From Trichobilharzia regenti (Eukaryota; Platyhelminthes; Trematoda; Strigeidida; Schistosomatidae), in the NCBI GenBank assembly GCA_944472135.2, contig OX235267.1, forward strand, positions 15,669,452-15,733,451: 64,000 nt of DNA. The letters are read 5' to 3'. This document shows, one piece after another, positions 1 to 11,421 of this stretch; position 1 is the first letter of the stretch, and every line of letters starts with the position of its first letter. A program made the translations under genes and the position numbers. The notes under the pieces were generated by a model. The model worked only from the letters and a program-made list of their open reading frames with translations. It was not told where the DNA came from and searched no databases.

Positions 1-426
1 CAACTTTTTACTACTTCTGTATATATCACATGCAACAGCAACAGCAAAAAAAAAGAATAAACCACTACACTCTATTCTATTTTCGTCCTAATTTAGTTGC
101 TTTTCATGAATAACTCTCCTTGTTTTACAATGAAATTCCTAGACAAATCAATCAATAACAGGTTTTATTGTTCAGCATAAAACTCAAAAGTGTTCTTAGC
201 GAATAGAATAGTTGCATACGCCCCATTTTGTTACAAAAAAGAAACACCCCCCGTCATGAACAGACTTAATAACTGAAATGGCATTGAATTCATTCATTGA
301 AATGGCCAAAAAACTGTTTGTCTAAATCGCATATACTACTGGAATTGTACAGTTTACTCAAAATAAAAGGAAGAGCATTCATTCGGAGAAATATAGAACA
401 TAATTTAATAATTCCTATTGTATTTC
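1..426. other. AT-rich stretch, nothing recognised
   Basis: No reading frame, RNA gene or repeat of the families seen elsewhere in the window could be recognised here. The base composition is AT-rich like the rest of the window. Confidence 0.5.
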
Positions 427-724
427 AATTGAATTTTTAGATTTTCCAGTCGATTGGTTGATTGAACCGAAGTGCTCCGTCTCAGGTTGACATGTCGGCT
501 TCTTATGCACATGCTTCAGCGATGTCTGGACATTTGTATACTTTTTTAATTGGTGGATGGTAACTAGTAGTGGAATCCAGGATAAAGAACATTTCGTCCA
601 ATCCGGGGCTCGTCAACCGAATGTACCTGCATTCCCAAATGAGTGATGATGTTCCCACCGAGGCTCAAACCCAATTCCTTTAGTTTCAAACGCCAAGGTG
701 TTATCCACTAGACCACTTGGGCCA
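427..724 (-). mobile_element. SINE A (Smα-like hammerhead SINE), near full length
   Basis: Read on the minus strand, the element has a tRNA-like head with an A box (TGGTCTAGTGG, about 705-715) and a decayed B box (GGTTTGAGCCT), then a hammerhead module (568-630) and a 3' tail ending at 427. The hammerhead keeps stem II and the GAA core, but the first core base (C3) is T, giving TTGACGA instead of CTGANGA, so self-cleavage should be lost. The family matches what is known of Schistosoma Smα: a Pol III-type short repeat with an embedded hammerhead. This copy is a simple, non-inverted insertion. No target-site duplication was seen. Confidence 0.8.
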
Positions 725-763
725 CAAGAGCCACGGTCTCTTGTGCATCAGGTCATATTAATT

Positions 764-897
764 ATTGAATTAAATTTTTAGATTTTCTTGTCGATTGATT
801 GGATTGGTGGGAAAATCATCACTAATTGAGAAATGAAGGTACATCCAGCTGACTAAATCCTCATCTTGGATTCCACTGCTAATCACCGTCCATCAAT
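764..897. mobile_element. SINE A fold-back remnant
   Basis: The left part (about 764-808) is the SINE A 3' tail in minus orientation. It switches to plus orientation near 808 and continues through the start of the hammerhead region to the segment that follows it (about 897). The core is reduced to CTGACTA, and stem II is damaged, so the ribozyme is dead. The order, inverted tail then forward body, is the same as in the copy at 54,828-55,113. No duplication was found. Confidence 0.6.
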
Positions 898-904
898 AAA
901 ATTC

Positions 905-1435
905 ACACTGTAGCATTAAAAACACAATATTCAACGAAGAGACTGTTCTCAACGAATTTATTATCAAGCTGTACAATCGTATCTACACATATGGCTTTTA
1001 AGAAATTATATACGATGAGGGAATCAGATCAAAAGTGTGAACACATGAAATAAAAATATTAGTAGTATGAAATTCATTTAAAATATATGTAATTATAATC
1101 ATAGTTAAATGGCAAGTAGCAAACCAATTATTGTCACGCATATAGTAAGTAATACATAAGACGGGTGTATAGATTTTGGAAAGGGGTGCATAATTATAGG
1201 ATTAGTAGGCGAATATAAAATGTTACATAATACGGTGTGAAATCTGATACACGATTGAATTCAGTAAAGTAAAAACAAAAACAATAAAATAAAATAATAC
1301 TTTGGATTAACAATGGCAAATGGGACAAGCGGGAACAATTCCGAGTGAGAATAGTAGGAATAATAATAATAATAATCGTGATAATAAGGGAAAGGTACAT
1401 AGAATATCTAAATAAACAAAACACATAAATAAATA
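905..1435 (-). repeat. PLE-alpha terminal region (pLTR), minus strand
   Basis: This is non-coding sequence downstream of the PLE fragment at 1,436-1,990. It matches by eye the minus copy at 59,916-60,287 and the plus copy at 58,621-59,137, including a block with GTACAGCTTGATAA (read on the coding strand) near the outer end. It is AT-rich with ATT microsatellite runs. PLEs are known to carry such pseudo-LTRs. Confidence 0.6.
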
Positions 1436-1990
1436 AATGTCTATGCCTCCACAGCCCAGACAGAAGTAGGAATTGTACATACTTCTTTTATACACAAAGA
1501 TGTGGCTGGCTTAAAGTCATGAATGGATAGTCAATGTCTCCTCTGTCTTTAGAAGTCTGTAACGAAGAAAATGCTTCTGTCAAGTTAGCACGGATTCGAT
1601 AGTTGATATTCAAATTATGGTCAGGTTTGGCAGAGTGACAGGAGTCGATCAGGTGTCCTAGAATAGAGCTTTGCACACACTTCCTTTTTCCCTTGTAAAA
1701 TCATGCTGCTGGAATATATTCTCGTATCCGTATGGAAAGCACCATTCTCTGGCTATGGCCAATGTACCTTGGTCTACAAGAGGAGCAGCTGAACTGATAT
1801 ATGCGCATGGAGGTGGCCAGATGTAGGAGCTTATCTTTTACAGAGATGGTGGACGAATTGCTGCTGGTGAACTTCATTTATAATTTTGCTGCAAAGAACG
1901 TCTTACTGACTGATTTAGAGAGACGGTTTTTGAGCATATCTGAAGCTTGGTCAGCTTCGAATTCCAAGTTCATGAATAAGGCTTTCGTTG
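1436..1990 (-). pseudogene. PLE-alpha C-terminal fragment (GIY-YIG region)
   Basis: Minus-strand translation gives the end of the RT region followed by an endonuclease core with PRYIGHSQR and IRIREYIP, then SSILGHLIDSCHSAKPDHN and the closing LCV-KK motif typical of PLE C-termini. Stops interrupt it and the RT catalytic part is absent. Its 5' side (1,990) abuts a terminal region in opposite orientation, the inverted-end arrangement seen in other PLE copies of this window. Confidence 0.7.
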
Positions 1991-2145
1991 GAACTAAGAT
2001 TATAATCACAAATATTTTAATTGCATTTCATATTGGTACTATTATTGTTACATGTATTCACATCTTTGGTCTAATTCTCTCACCGGGTATAACTTCTTAA
2101 AAGCTATATGTGTAGATACGATTGTACAGCTTGATAATATATGTA
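1991..2145 (+). repeat. Inverted PLE-alpha terminal region
   Basis: This plus-strand sequence repeats the outer part of the minus-strand terminal region at 905-1,435, from the block with ATTATAATCACAAAT to the GTACAGCTTGATAAT block. Together with the minus copy it brackets the coding remnant in an inverted arrangement. The plus-strand open frame that overlaps it is a chance frame. Confidence 0.55.
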
Positions 2146-2309
2146 GAACAATTTAGTCATTAGTTTATAATGATTATTGGGTGTCATCTCAAGTTTTCAT
2201 TTGGGCTTGTAATTTGGTCATTAAACTAACACATGTGTCAACATGTTGGACATTGAATGATCGTCTAATGCCTGGAAGTATTCCATAGGAAATCTCAAAC
2301 CTACATTTT

Positions 2310-2600
2310 TTTCTTATTATCATTATATTATTGTTCCTTGGGTTCCAGGTGGAACATAAGGCTTGGACAGTAAATCTCCATTTTGCTCGGTTTTCCACTA
2401 GATTTTTTCCTCTGGCTTCAAGGTTGTTCCTGGACTGCTCACAATATCTCCCCCATGTCACTCTCAGATGCTCAACTCGCTGTTCCCTATTCAGGTTCCA
2501 CTATAGGGTCTTGCACGTGATGTCACTCAGTGGTTTTCTCTGTGCATTTCAAATCCATATTCATTCCCTTCTTCATTTTTTAAGCTTGTGTATTCTTGGT
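2310..2600 (-). pseudogene. RTE-type non-LTR 3' end fragment
   Basis: On the minus strand the sequence encodes an end like those of other RTE copies here (VENRAKWRFTVQALCS) and finishes with the shared 3' signature GCCTTATGTTCC followed by an ATT-type repeat. Only the last ~80 codons remain, as expected from 5' truncation during target-primed reverse transcription. Confidence 0.65.
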
Positions 2601-2654
2601 TAGTTCATTAGCAGAGTTCTTTATGCTAAAACACTTTGGCCATTTGATTACAAA

Positions 2655-3515
2655 TACTCCAAAGGAGGTAGGCGTTGATAAAACTCTGTGATTGTTTGAT
2701 TCCATCATGGATAAAATTTTATTTTGATTAAATCACATAGAGTTACATAGTAATATATACTGATGACCACGTTTCGAGCACCCCAATTTATTACTGCAGC
2801 TCATAATCATATCATATCAAGGTAGGTACACACTCACGCAACTTCCTGACTTCGTTTATGCACATGAGTAAAAATTGATTAGACATATGAATAAAACTCA
2901 ATAAAAGTTCGATAGACATGCGTAAAACAGAAAGGAATATAAAGTACATATGGAAATAATATTAGTGTTATCAAGAGAATTAAGTTCTAGTGAGATAAAA
3001 CTACTTGAAAAGTGATTAAATTTCAATAAAACGGTTAATGAACTAAGACCAGAAGATATCATCCCTAACACAGACACACAGTAGGCTGGAAAGGTTAGAT
3101 CACGATGGGCATTAACTCAAAAAAACCAAAATGTTTAGTTTTGATATTACTAGTCTTTATGCTAATATACCAATCAATATGGCCTCAGAAGCAGTTAGAA
3201 AAGAACCAACTGCTGATCCTGAACTTATTCATAGATCAAAACTGTTCAGTGAGAAAATTATTTTAGGAGTTCAGTTATGTCTCACATATACTATCTTTAA
3301 AATAAATAGACAAACAGAAGGGTTAGCAATGGTATGGATCACCAATATCCCCATCCCCTATCGTAGCAGATATCTTTATGGACATCTGGGGAAACACTGC
3401 TCTTAACACAACATTTAATCCTACTATAGAGGTAAGGTGGAATTGTGTGGATGAAACTTTAACTCACAGTGTTAAACACACCACACAGCCCGATAGTTAG
3501 CAGACCTACTAAAAC
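2655..3515 (+). pseudogene. PLE-delta fragment (RT fingers/palm)
   Basis: After a terminal-type sequence (2,690-3,120, matching 33,256-33,430), the plus strand encodes FDITSLYANIPI (RT motif A region), then ELIHRSKLF and LCLTYTIFKI. A frame break follows. The segment near 3,440 that should hold the YVDD box reads CVDE, so the catalytic site is altered. The piece is joined directly to a PLE-alpha fragment at about 3,516. Confidence 0.65.
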
Positions 3516-4707
3516 CAATCAGAAGACAAGTTTCCTGCCACACAGTTTGAGATTCATTCAACTTTATTCACTCAATCGAAAATGTCAGCGTATCCAACAA
3601 GACCATGATTTCATTAGATGTCATGTCATTGTTCACAAACATCCCACTGAGTGAAACAATATGCTACATATGCGAACTTATTCACTCAAAGGGAATAAAC
3701 ATCGGTATACACACTGAGCGTCTTAAAGAACTCCTACTGAGGTGTACCCTGCATGTTCAAATCTCTTATAGCAATGAAATGTATCTCCAAAAGGATGGTA
3801 TAGCTATGAAGAAAATCTTGACAACATCTTAGACTCCTTTAACAACTGCCAACCCGCGATTCAGTTCACGTTAGAAAAATAGTCTAACTCCAAAATATCC
3901 TTTCTTGACGTTCAACTAACAAGAGAGAACAGGATGGAACACTAAAAAGATCTGTCTACAGAAAATGAAGTGGAACGGACAGCTTACTAACTTTCACAAT
4001 TAGGTACCTCTACACACCAAACGAAACCTGATCCGTTCACTCAGCTACAGAGTTAGCAGAATCTGCTTCCCAGATACCATGGAATACGAACTGGACAATA
4101 TCAAGGGATTCCTCGTCGAGAATTGTTATCCAGAGCGATTTATTGCAAAATCCATGAATCCTTGACTGCAAAAGCCACCCATTGTTAGCGTCCCTAAAAC
4201 ACTGCTCTACATGAAACTTCAGTTCAATAGACATTCATCCGCAGAAACACTAAAAAATCGACTGTCGCACTCACTTAAGAAAACCTTCTTTGCAGCTGAA
4301 CTATGACTAACCTTCTCCACATAACCTATGATCGGTATGAAAGTGAAAAGTAAGCTATCAATGCTGACCTCATCAATGTGTATTTACCGTTTCACCTGCT
4401 CGTGTGGAGCCACTTATGTTGGGCGTACCTACATTCGTACCTAGCATTCGCTTTCCAAACGTACCACCTAACGCTTACCAACATGGTTTTACAAGGGAGA
4501 AAAACGATGTCTCCGCAGCTCCGTCTTAGAACATCTGATAGAATCCAGACACCAGGCTTCACCCCAGACAAACTTCAGAGTCGTCTACGAAGCAGTCTTC
4601 CTAAAAGTGTACGAATCAGACTTTTTCAAACTGGCAGTTCACTTGCCAAGTCATTAACTTTGCATACAGAAAAAGTTCGTTCAATCACTACACTTGCAAT
4701 GGATGTA
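3516..4707 (+). pseudogene. PLE-alpha RT + GIY-YIG remnant
   Basis: Plus-strand frames give SLDVMSLFTNIPLSETICYI (RT motif A), RLKELLLRCTLHV, KDGIAM (motif B start), a gap across the YVDD segment, then FLDVQLTRE-like text, and CRFTCSCGATYVG-like endonuclease text near 4,385-4,440, ending in the PLE C-terminus LCIQKKFVQSLHLQW at about 4,645-4,690. Several frameshifts and stops break it. The order of domains is that of Penelope-like elements. Confidence 0.7.
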
Positions 4708-5275
4708 ATCTGTTTTATTACCCGACAGGTAAACTCTATTTCTTTCTTTATGTATCTTCATTAGTATTATTTTGTCTTTACAATTATAATATTTTACATT
4801 TTCAACTTTCTTGTTCTCTACCCCCACCCAATTTAATTTCTATACCTCACTACCACAGGGTTACTGACTTGACCATCGCTCAATTTCTAGTCATTTATGT
4901 TACATCATCCAAATTATTTGCTCAGTTTCAGTTCTAATTTAAATGTCATAATTCTCTACCCCACTTCTACTTAGTCTTTAACTGTGATTACCTCTGTTTC
5001 TACCCTTACCTAAGTTGAGACATTTTAGTCAATTATATTACGTCATCTAACTTAGTAACTAACTCAATCTGACTTTAGTTGTTGTCTAATTAATCTTGTT
5101 TCTATATTAGATCATTCTTTTGTTACCTGATCAATTATCTAAACTTGACAAACCTCATGTACGCACACACACACAAACACAAATAATTGTATATGAATGC
5201 GATTGTACAGCTATGTGAATGAATTCGCCACTGGAAAGAGTCTGTTGGCCGAACATCTCTTTTTAAATATGTATC
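4708..5275 (+). repeat. PLE-alpha terminal region (pLTR)
   Basis: Non-coding AT-rich sequence follows directly after the PLE C-terminus. It ends with the GCGATTGTACAGC block (about 5,199-5,211) that also closes the PLE-alpha copy at 35,775. Similar text follows PLE-alpha coding ends throughout the window. Confidence 0.55.
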
Positions 5276-5929
5276 ACACTCATCAGGGATTAAACGAACG
5301 CAATTCTCCCCTAACTTGAATTGGACGATATCATATGACATACTGTGATATTATTGGTATGTAGTACATTACTGTATATATTATTCTCTTCTTATTACGT
5401 AATAAGGAGACGTATTAATAACAGAACTCTTTCTGACAGTCAGTATAATAACGGCGATAATATTACACATAGTGACAAAAATAAACTATAAATTAATCGG
5501 AATAGTAACACCGATATAATAATACTGACAGGATGAATCAAAAGAGCCGATTATTTATTGTTTTCACAGTAGGTGAATGATTTCATGCTTAAAACACTTT
5601 TATCATCACACAAAATGCATGTCAAATAAGGCGGTTGTTAAATATTTATGTTTATTCGGTATGAGGATGTAGTATTTTAGAATTACTTTTAGTCCTTTGT
5701 GAGGAGATACAGAGGGATATTTACGGGTAAAGAGTCTCTTAACCTCTGACAAGATAACTTTTACCAATTTCTTGCAGGAGCTTAAATATTTTATTGTTAC
5801 TGAGGGCTAGAGTGGCGGTTTTCACCCTCCTGATAGATTTTGATTGACTTAGTAGTCTAACAAAGTCTTTATTATGTTGCCCAGATAGCTGTAATGTTGT
5901 GTAAACTGCTGATTGAACCAAGCCGGTTT
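5276..5929. other. No gene recognised
   Basis: The stretch is AT-rich, with a short minus-strand open frame (5,739-5,921, 60 codons) that shows no family motif. Nothing else could be supported. Confidence 0.4.
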
Positions 5930-6491
5930 CAAGAAAAGCAACTCATGTGTGAGTCAAGTTGCAATCCTACGAATCCTCGATATTTCGGAATGCCGTTGAA
6001 ATGTGTTGACGGTGAAGTGATTTGGGGATTGCTTCGAGATAACAAAGTTTCCCCACTCTCAATCAACCTCATTCTACAGGTTTATGGCAGAACAGCATTT
6101 CAAATGTTTCACAAGAGCATAAATCAGAGGTGGCTTTGAAGTGTAGACAGAATTAGGACAAAATTGTTTTATACTAGAGATGATTTTTCTGGTCGCAAGG
6201 ATCTGGATCACGCGACAGACCATGGGGAGCTAGTATAATGCCATGCTTTGGAGTGGTAAAATAACTCTAGATGTGGACGACTTATACCTAACATCCCGTA
6301 AACTCAAAAAATCGCAATTTGAAACAAACAAGTTAGCAGGAGAAGCAGGGTAGATGGATTTTTAAGTGATGAACACTGTCAGGAAGGAGGTGATAAAGAC
6401 AACTGCAAACTAATGGCTAATACCAATCTCTATCCACAGGAAATATTTCAAGGAAGTAACTTCTTTCACTTAAATAGGCAGTGTCGTTTCA
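5930..6491 (+). pseudogene. RTE-type RT fragment, left half (interrupted by SINEs)
   Basis: The plus strand encodes degraded RT text: CVDGEVIWGLLRDNKVS, corresponding to VDREVIWKLLRYYGVPS of the copy at 14,121, then LILQVYGRTAFQMFHK. Several stops and frameshifts follow. The frame resumes after the SINE insertion at 7,003. The left side of the insertion reads STRGG and the right side continues TNDNVKTRIG, so the two halves are one element. Confidence 0.65.
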
Positions 6492-6501
6492 ACTAGAGGT
6501 G

Positions 6502-6740
6502 ATTTATTTTCTTCCTTTTTGTTCTCAGTGTAACATAAGGCTTCAAGCTTGAGCTTTGGAGTTTCGGTATCAGTGATGTCTATTTTTATGGATTTGGGCT
6601 GCTAGCTTCATGCCCCACCTTCCCTCTTTTTTCGTCTTATTACCGGTTCAGCGAAGTAAAGTAGTTCGTCTGCCGGGGACTGAACCACGAACCACATGAG
6701 GCGTGGTTGGCGACCATTCTATCGTCATGCCACTGACGCC
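6502..6740 (-). mobile_element. SINE C copy inserted in RTE
   Basis: On the minus strand a tRNA-like head (6,665-6,735) is followed by a body and a 3' tail with GCCTTATGTTACACT at the left end, related to the RTE 3' tail. The whole SINE cluster (6,502-6,992) lies between two copies of ACTAGAGGTG (6,492-6,501 and 6,993-7,002), a 10-bp target-site duplication. The head is interrupted by a SINE B at its 5' side. Confidence 0.65.
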
Positions 6741-6890
6741 CAAACCAGGCAGTATTGGACAGCCGTTTCATCCTAGTTTAGGAGTCATTGGTAATACTTA
6801 CCCACTGGGTTTCGAACCCAGGACCTTCCGGCTACAAGGCAAGCTCGTACACCATTCGGCCACTGTGACCCATCAGAGTATTAGCGACTT
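6741..6890 (-). mobile_element. SINE B partial copy
   Basis: Minus-strand tRNA-like head with the B box GGTTCGAAACC and a body that reaches the hammerhead region. The core reads CAATGAC instead of CTGANGA, while ACTAGGATGAAAC and the stem III region are still recognisable. The ribozyme is therefore a relic. It is nested with SINE C inside an RTE fragment. Confidence 0.65.
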
Positions 6891-7002
6891 CATTACTTAA
6901 GTAATTTGAGAGAATAAGAAAAATACGATAAATAAAGATGCAATGTTAAATTAATTCGCCGGCGGCTGCACCACGCTGAACCGCAAACCACCACTAGAGG
7001 TG

Positions 7003-7545
7003 GCACGAATGATAATGTGAAAACCAGGATCGGTATAGTTAGACAGGCTTTCATTACTCTGAAATCAGTGGGGAAATCTTCTGTACTCATCAGAAGGAAC
7101 AAGATTGGGGCTTTCAGCACGAATGTAGAATTAGCTTTTCCATTTGGTCCAGGGAGTTGCTGCATGCGTCGCTGAAACTGTTTCCAACAGGCCAGTACAA
7201 ACTTTTACCATCAGCTGATTCTGCTCCATAGGGAAGGTCAGATAACCAACCAAAAACAATCAGCCATGAGGAACTCTAGTATTGAGATGGATTGGTCACA
7301 TGATGAGGAGACTTTTGGGTGAAATCGTACTTTAGGCCCCCGAGTGAATTTCGGATAAGAAACGACAAGTTAGACTGAATTCAAACGTTGACGTGGAGGA
7401 TATCATTTGGTGCAGACAGTTAGGAGATGAAACATGGTGGAGCCGCCTAATGAAGACCGCGGAGAAGAAAATCAAATGAAGATGTGTCATTGAAGCCCTG
7501 TCCTCCAGTCGGAACTTATGGGAATAATAATAAAAACTAAGAATT
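7003..7545 (+). pseudogene. RTE-type C-terminal fragment, right half
   Basis: The plus strand resumes the RTE interrupted at 6,491 with TRIGIVRQAFITLKSVGKSS (residue equivalents about 620-640 of the 14,121 copy), then RWIGHMMRR-like text near 7,290 and a 3' end with GAAGCCCTGTCCTCCAGTCG followed by an ATA-rich tail. Several stops are present. No activity is expected. Confidence 0.65.
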
Positions 7546-7799
7546 AGTAGAATGCAAGAATTAAAAATCTGTGGTAGTAGTAGTTAAATGGTTCCAGATA
7601 GTCTTAATTTCCTTATGAAGCGGGTGAGGTTGAAATATTGTTTAAGAGATCAATAGGATGTGTGGCAACCAAGTAAGATATTCAACACTCAACTTAGTTT
7701 TCTATTATACATTACCCTTAAATTGAATTTCAGCACTGATAAAAATGTTTAGTCCTTTCACCCCTGAGTTATCTCTCCTCTTATGCAACCTTTCCTTTT

Positions 7800-8790
7800 C
7801 ATTACTACTCCAAGTAGTCCACAACGGGAAATTCATGGAATCCTTCAGAGTGAACACGGGAGTAAGACAAGGCTGGTTGGCTGGCTGGCTGCATACATCT
7901 CAAATGATTTTCCTAGTTTCGGTAGACTAGATGATGCTGCAGAGAGGGAATAAGGAGACAGACATGACATGGACCCACACAAAATACTTGCAGATCTGAA
8001 CTTCGCCATCATATACGTCTGACTTCTCACAAACTGGCAGATATGTAAATGAAAAGTAACAAGTTGGCGAAGAAGCATCAAAGATAGGACTTCAGTGAAC
8101 ATAGAGAAGACAAATGTTATGAAGATTCCTGACCGACAGCAACAGCAATAACAACAGACAACAATCAGCATAAATAGAGAAATTCGGAAGAAGCAACCTC
8201 CTTCACCTACGTACCTATCTACATGGGAAGCATTCTTTCAGCTACAGGCGGACGGATCTGATGAAGATATCAGAGCAAGGATCGAGAAAGCAAGCCAAAC
8301 TTTCATTACTCTCAAGTCTGTGTGGATATCAACACTAAGCACTCAGTATGAAAATGAAAATGAGATCCGGATTTTCAACAGTATGCCAAATCAGTGCTAC
8401 TTTATTTATCAGAAACTCGGCGCGTCACAAAGCACACCCGTCTTCGCCCAATACTCAAAATAATATTACTGGTCAGAAAAGATCAGCAACAGGAATCCCT
8501 GGAAGCGAACCAAGCAGGAACCGGTTTTGCAGCAAATTTGCAAGAAGAAGCAGAGGTAAATTGGCCATACTCTGAGAGAACAAACCATCAAGTGAGTTAC
8601 ACTACACGTCAGGATCTCGAGTGGGAGCCGAATGGGTGACATAGAGGAGATCATGTGAAGAGAAGATGAAAGCATGCGGGCAGACGTGCAGCCAGGTAAA
8701 AACGTTTGGGGAGAACCGAACGCAATAGAGACGTGCGGCTGAAGCCCTATGTTCCTTTGGGAACTAAAAGAAGACAATAATAGTAATATG
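7800..8790 (+). pseudogene. RTE-type RT C-terminal half, decayed
   Basis: Plus-strand text begins with VVHNGKFMESFRVNTGVRQG (RT motif B region) and goes on through a damaged FADD segment near 7,995 to the closing GEP/ALCSFGN end at about 8,765. It parallels residues ~460-795 of the copy at 14,121. Frameshifts occur at the GVRQG motif, where a GGCTGGCTGGCTG microsatellite expansion is inserted (7,871-7,892). The 3' tail shows GAAGCCCTATGTTCC then an ATA repeat. Confidence 0.7.
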
Positions 8791-9765
8791 CATTTTGACT
8801 TGAGTAGAAAAGAATGGTTAAATCATAAGAAAAGGTATCTCACTTGGGAAAAGATGTCAACGGAGACTTTCAGATGATATTTGTGATAGTATCGTCTAAC
8901 AACTATTCATTAAATAAGTCCATATTTCTTTCATTTAACATGCTTCTAAGATTCTGCAGATTGTTTTGAAGGCTTTGAAACTCAGTCGGCCAATCCGAAA
9001 AGCATAACAACGCTAGAATCATCCAACGGGCTTCGAATCTTTATTATTTTACAATTCAATTTATAATGAAAAATGACTAACAAAAGTAATTCTAAAACAC
9101 CTTCGGAATGAACCAACCAATTTCAGAGCAAACACTTTTATGATCAACAATATTTCAAGTATTGTTAGAGGCTCGACTAAAGTCGTTGTTGTTGTCATTG
9201 AAATTTCGACAGAATGACTTTAAGCCAGTGTGGCTGTGAGCCTTATGCAGTTATCAGTGTTCCCATTTATCGACTGCTCACACAGCAAGACATACATATT
9301 GTGTAATGTCTATTACATTCTGGGTTTGTATAGGGAAAGAAAGACTAAATTTGCAGTAGAAAATGATGTGTCATCATTCTATTTCACAGCTTCTCATCAG
9401 CTTCACACCATTGCCTAAAAATATACATTTCAATGTTTGAATAGTAGTAGAGGAAATATTATAAAATCAACGTATCAGAAATGTAAGCAAGACAATTTTT
9501 AATTTAAGTTACCATGAATTTTTATGCTTTCAATAAAAGAAAGGTTGAGAGGTGAAGGAGAAGACGAAAAACATAAATTATCTAAAAAAGGGTGTTGGAT
9601 TGTAAGTTCACACAGCAACTCAAGAAGTTCATAAGACTGAAAACTTGCTCACTAAGATAAATCACTTTTTTGGATGACTGATGGTTGTTATCGAAATACA
9701 CTTATCAAGGGAGTGAGATATTGACTGATTTGGAAAGTAAATTTTCTATTCTTTTACTTTTTCAA
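8791..9765. other. No gene recognised
   Basis: About 975 bases of AT-rich sequence with only short frames lacking any family motif. No SINE head, RT motif or terminal-repeat block was seen. Confidence 0.4.
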
Positions 9766-10165
9766 GTATTGGATTTGTAGGGATTTCGTTTGATTTGTCG
9801 GAGGATTTAATCATGAACTGACATCTGTTGAAGAACCATTGGAAAAACAACAGTCAAGTGCTGGACAGCTGTTTCGTCCTAGTGTGGGACAATTCAAAGT
9901 ACTAAACCAACTCACTTAAAACGTTCGAACCCAAGACCTTCGAGTTAAAAGACGAGTTAGCTCGTTGACCATTAGGCCACTCACCGGGAGCCGATCCAAT
10001 AACCAGTCCATGGATTCCAACTTCTGCCAATTCATGACATAACCCGATCACTTCACAATATCTTCTTCGATGAGTTACTGTCTCACCTTCAGCATGCTGT
10101 GCCCTACTGGTCACAGCTTCTTACTAGGTCACTGCCTCAATAGAGCCAGTTCCCAGTGAGCATCA
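9766..10165 (-). mobile_element. SINE B, near full length
   Basis: Read on the minus strand, this has the long 5' unit (10,000-10,165), a tRNA-like head (9,925-10,000) with a B box reading GGTTCGAACGT, and the body with a decayed hammerhead near 9,856-9,905: core TTGAATT instead of CTGANGA, with GTCCCACACTAGGACGAAAC and the stem III palindrome ACAGCTGT kept. The 3' tail (AATCAAACGAAATCCCTACA) lies at about 9,775-9,800. Orientation is uniform. Confidence 0.7.
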
Positions 10166-10179
10166 CATCAGTTTTCAAT

Positions 10180-10352
10180 CATTGGTTTTGTAGGGATTTC
10201 GTTTGATTGGTTGGAGGTCCTGGGCTCGAACCCCGGTGGGTGCGTTTTGTTAAAGAGTTCCAAATTAGGCCGACGAAACAGCTGCTCAGTACTCCCAGGT
10301 TTTCCAGGGGTTCTTTAACTGATGTCTGTTCATGATGAAATCCTCCAACTAT
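10180..10352. mobile_element. SINE B fold-back copy
   Basis: The left end (about 10,180-10,217) is the SINE B 3' tail in minus orientation. At GGAGG it switches to plus orientation, starting in the tRNA B-box arm (GGCTCGAACCCC) and running through a dead hammerhead (core TTAAAGA) to the region just before the tail. The two parts together make most of one element. No clear duplication flanks it. Conventional explanation: twin priming (5' inversion). Confidence 0.65.
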
Positions 10353-11421
10353 TCTTTTTATGTTTAATATTTTTTAAGGATATAGAAATCTCGGGAAAAT
10401 GACCTATATCCACAAGGTGTCTGGTGATTGCCCTTCGCGTATATCTGCTTCCTTTTAGGCATAAGTTTCTGGAGGTATGCCCTTCTCTCTTTCACTTGCT
10501 ATTATGCACATAAATTTATAAACGCGGTTGGAGGTGAAATTAGCACAGTGCTCATCTTTCTTTTAACATTAGTGTCAAATATCCAGATCGCAGAGATCCT
10601 GAACTCATCACTGGTTTCAGAAGAGTAAGCTGATTACACAGAACACTATGCAAAATTCTGTATGCAAACGCTGATATAATATACAACAATACTTCTGACA
10701 GTATTTCTCCAATATTCTGTCAACCAGTGCACGATTAAGGAATGACAGTCATTTTGTCTCTCGCTACCGGAGAGCAGTTCGAAAAAAAACTACTCAAGGT
10801 TCACCAGCGTTGGCAACTTGGGTTTTTCTCATAGCTATACTTTTAGACAAATCCCTTTAGATACCCATTTTCACTTGAGCAGTTCTCAACATAGCCTGAT
10901 TCCTCTTCTACCTTTTCAGGCGAACATAGCTTTCTGGTTTTGCTGTATAGCATCCTCGCTAATCCACGCTTATAGCCTATAGCTCAGAAGCTGTTACAGT
11001 GATCATACTGTCCAAAATGTCGTTCATTTCCTCATTACATTATTTTTATGAAAATCTGCAGTGAAAAGTCAGTCAGTGATAGAATTTTATCTTCATACAA
11101 TTATATCCTTTGACAAACTTAAAAAGAGGTTAGAAGAATATATTCAGCAGGAGAAAATCATGTGTCGCTATATTTTGCTGGTTCTTTTAAGTCACATAAA
11201 GCCATGAACAAATTCCTGTCATTGTATAAAATGTTCGAAATATTGAATATAATGCTCGTTGAGACAATTTAAGTTTGACAAGTCCTCCATTCATGCAAAG
11301 CATTTGTCTGGGCGCATTCTAAGTAACTTGAGCCAAGTTTAACTTTAAGCATCACTAACTAGCCATCAGTGAACGACGTCGAATGGTCCAGTGTGCTTCA
11401 TGCATGTGATTTCAAGGTTGT
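10353..11421. other. No gene recognised
   Basis: The stretch holds a 66-codon plus-strand frame (10,428-10,628) rich in hydrophobic residues but without an identifiable family. No terminal inverted repeat of the neighbouring Merlin relic was found here by eye. Confidence 0.35.

Noticed and set aside
1801..2100. 99-codon plus-strand open frame
   Set aside because: It runs antisense across a minus-strand PLE endonuclease and then into an inverted terminal region; no motif of its own.
2755..2830. Hammerhead in the PLE-delta terminal segment (GAAACGTGG on the minus strand)
   Set aside because: The 5' core would read ATTATGA-like text and stem II is not convincing; too weak to call.
10428..10628. 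66-codon hydrophobic frame as a small gene
   Set aside because: No signal, homology motif or neighbouring regulatory structure; cannot be told from chance.
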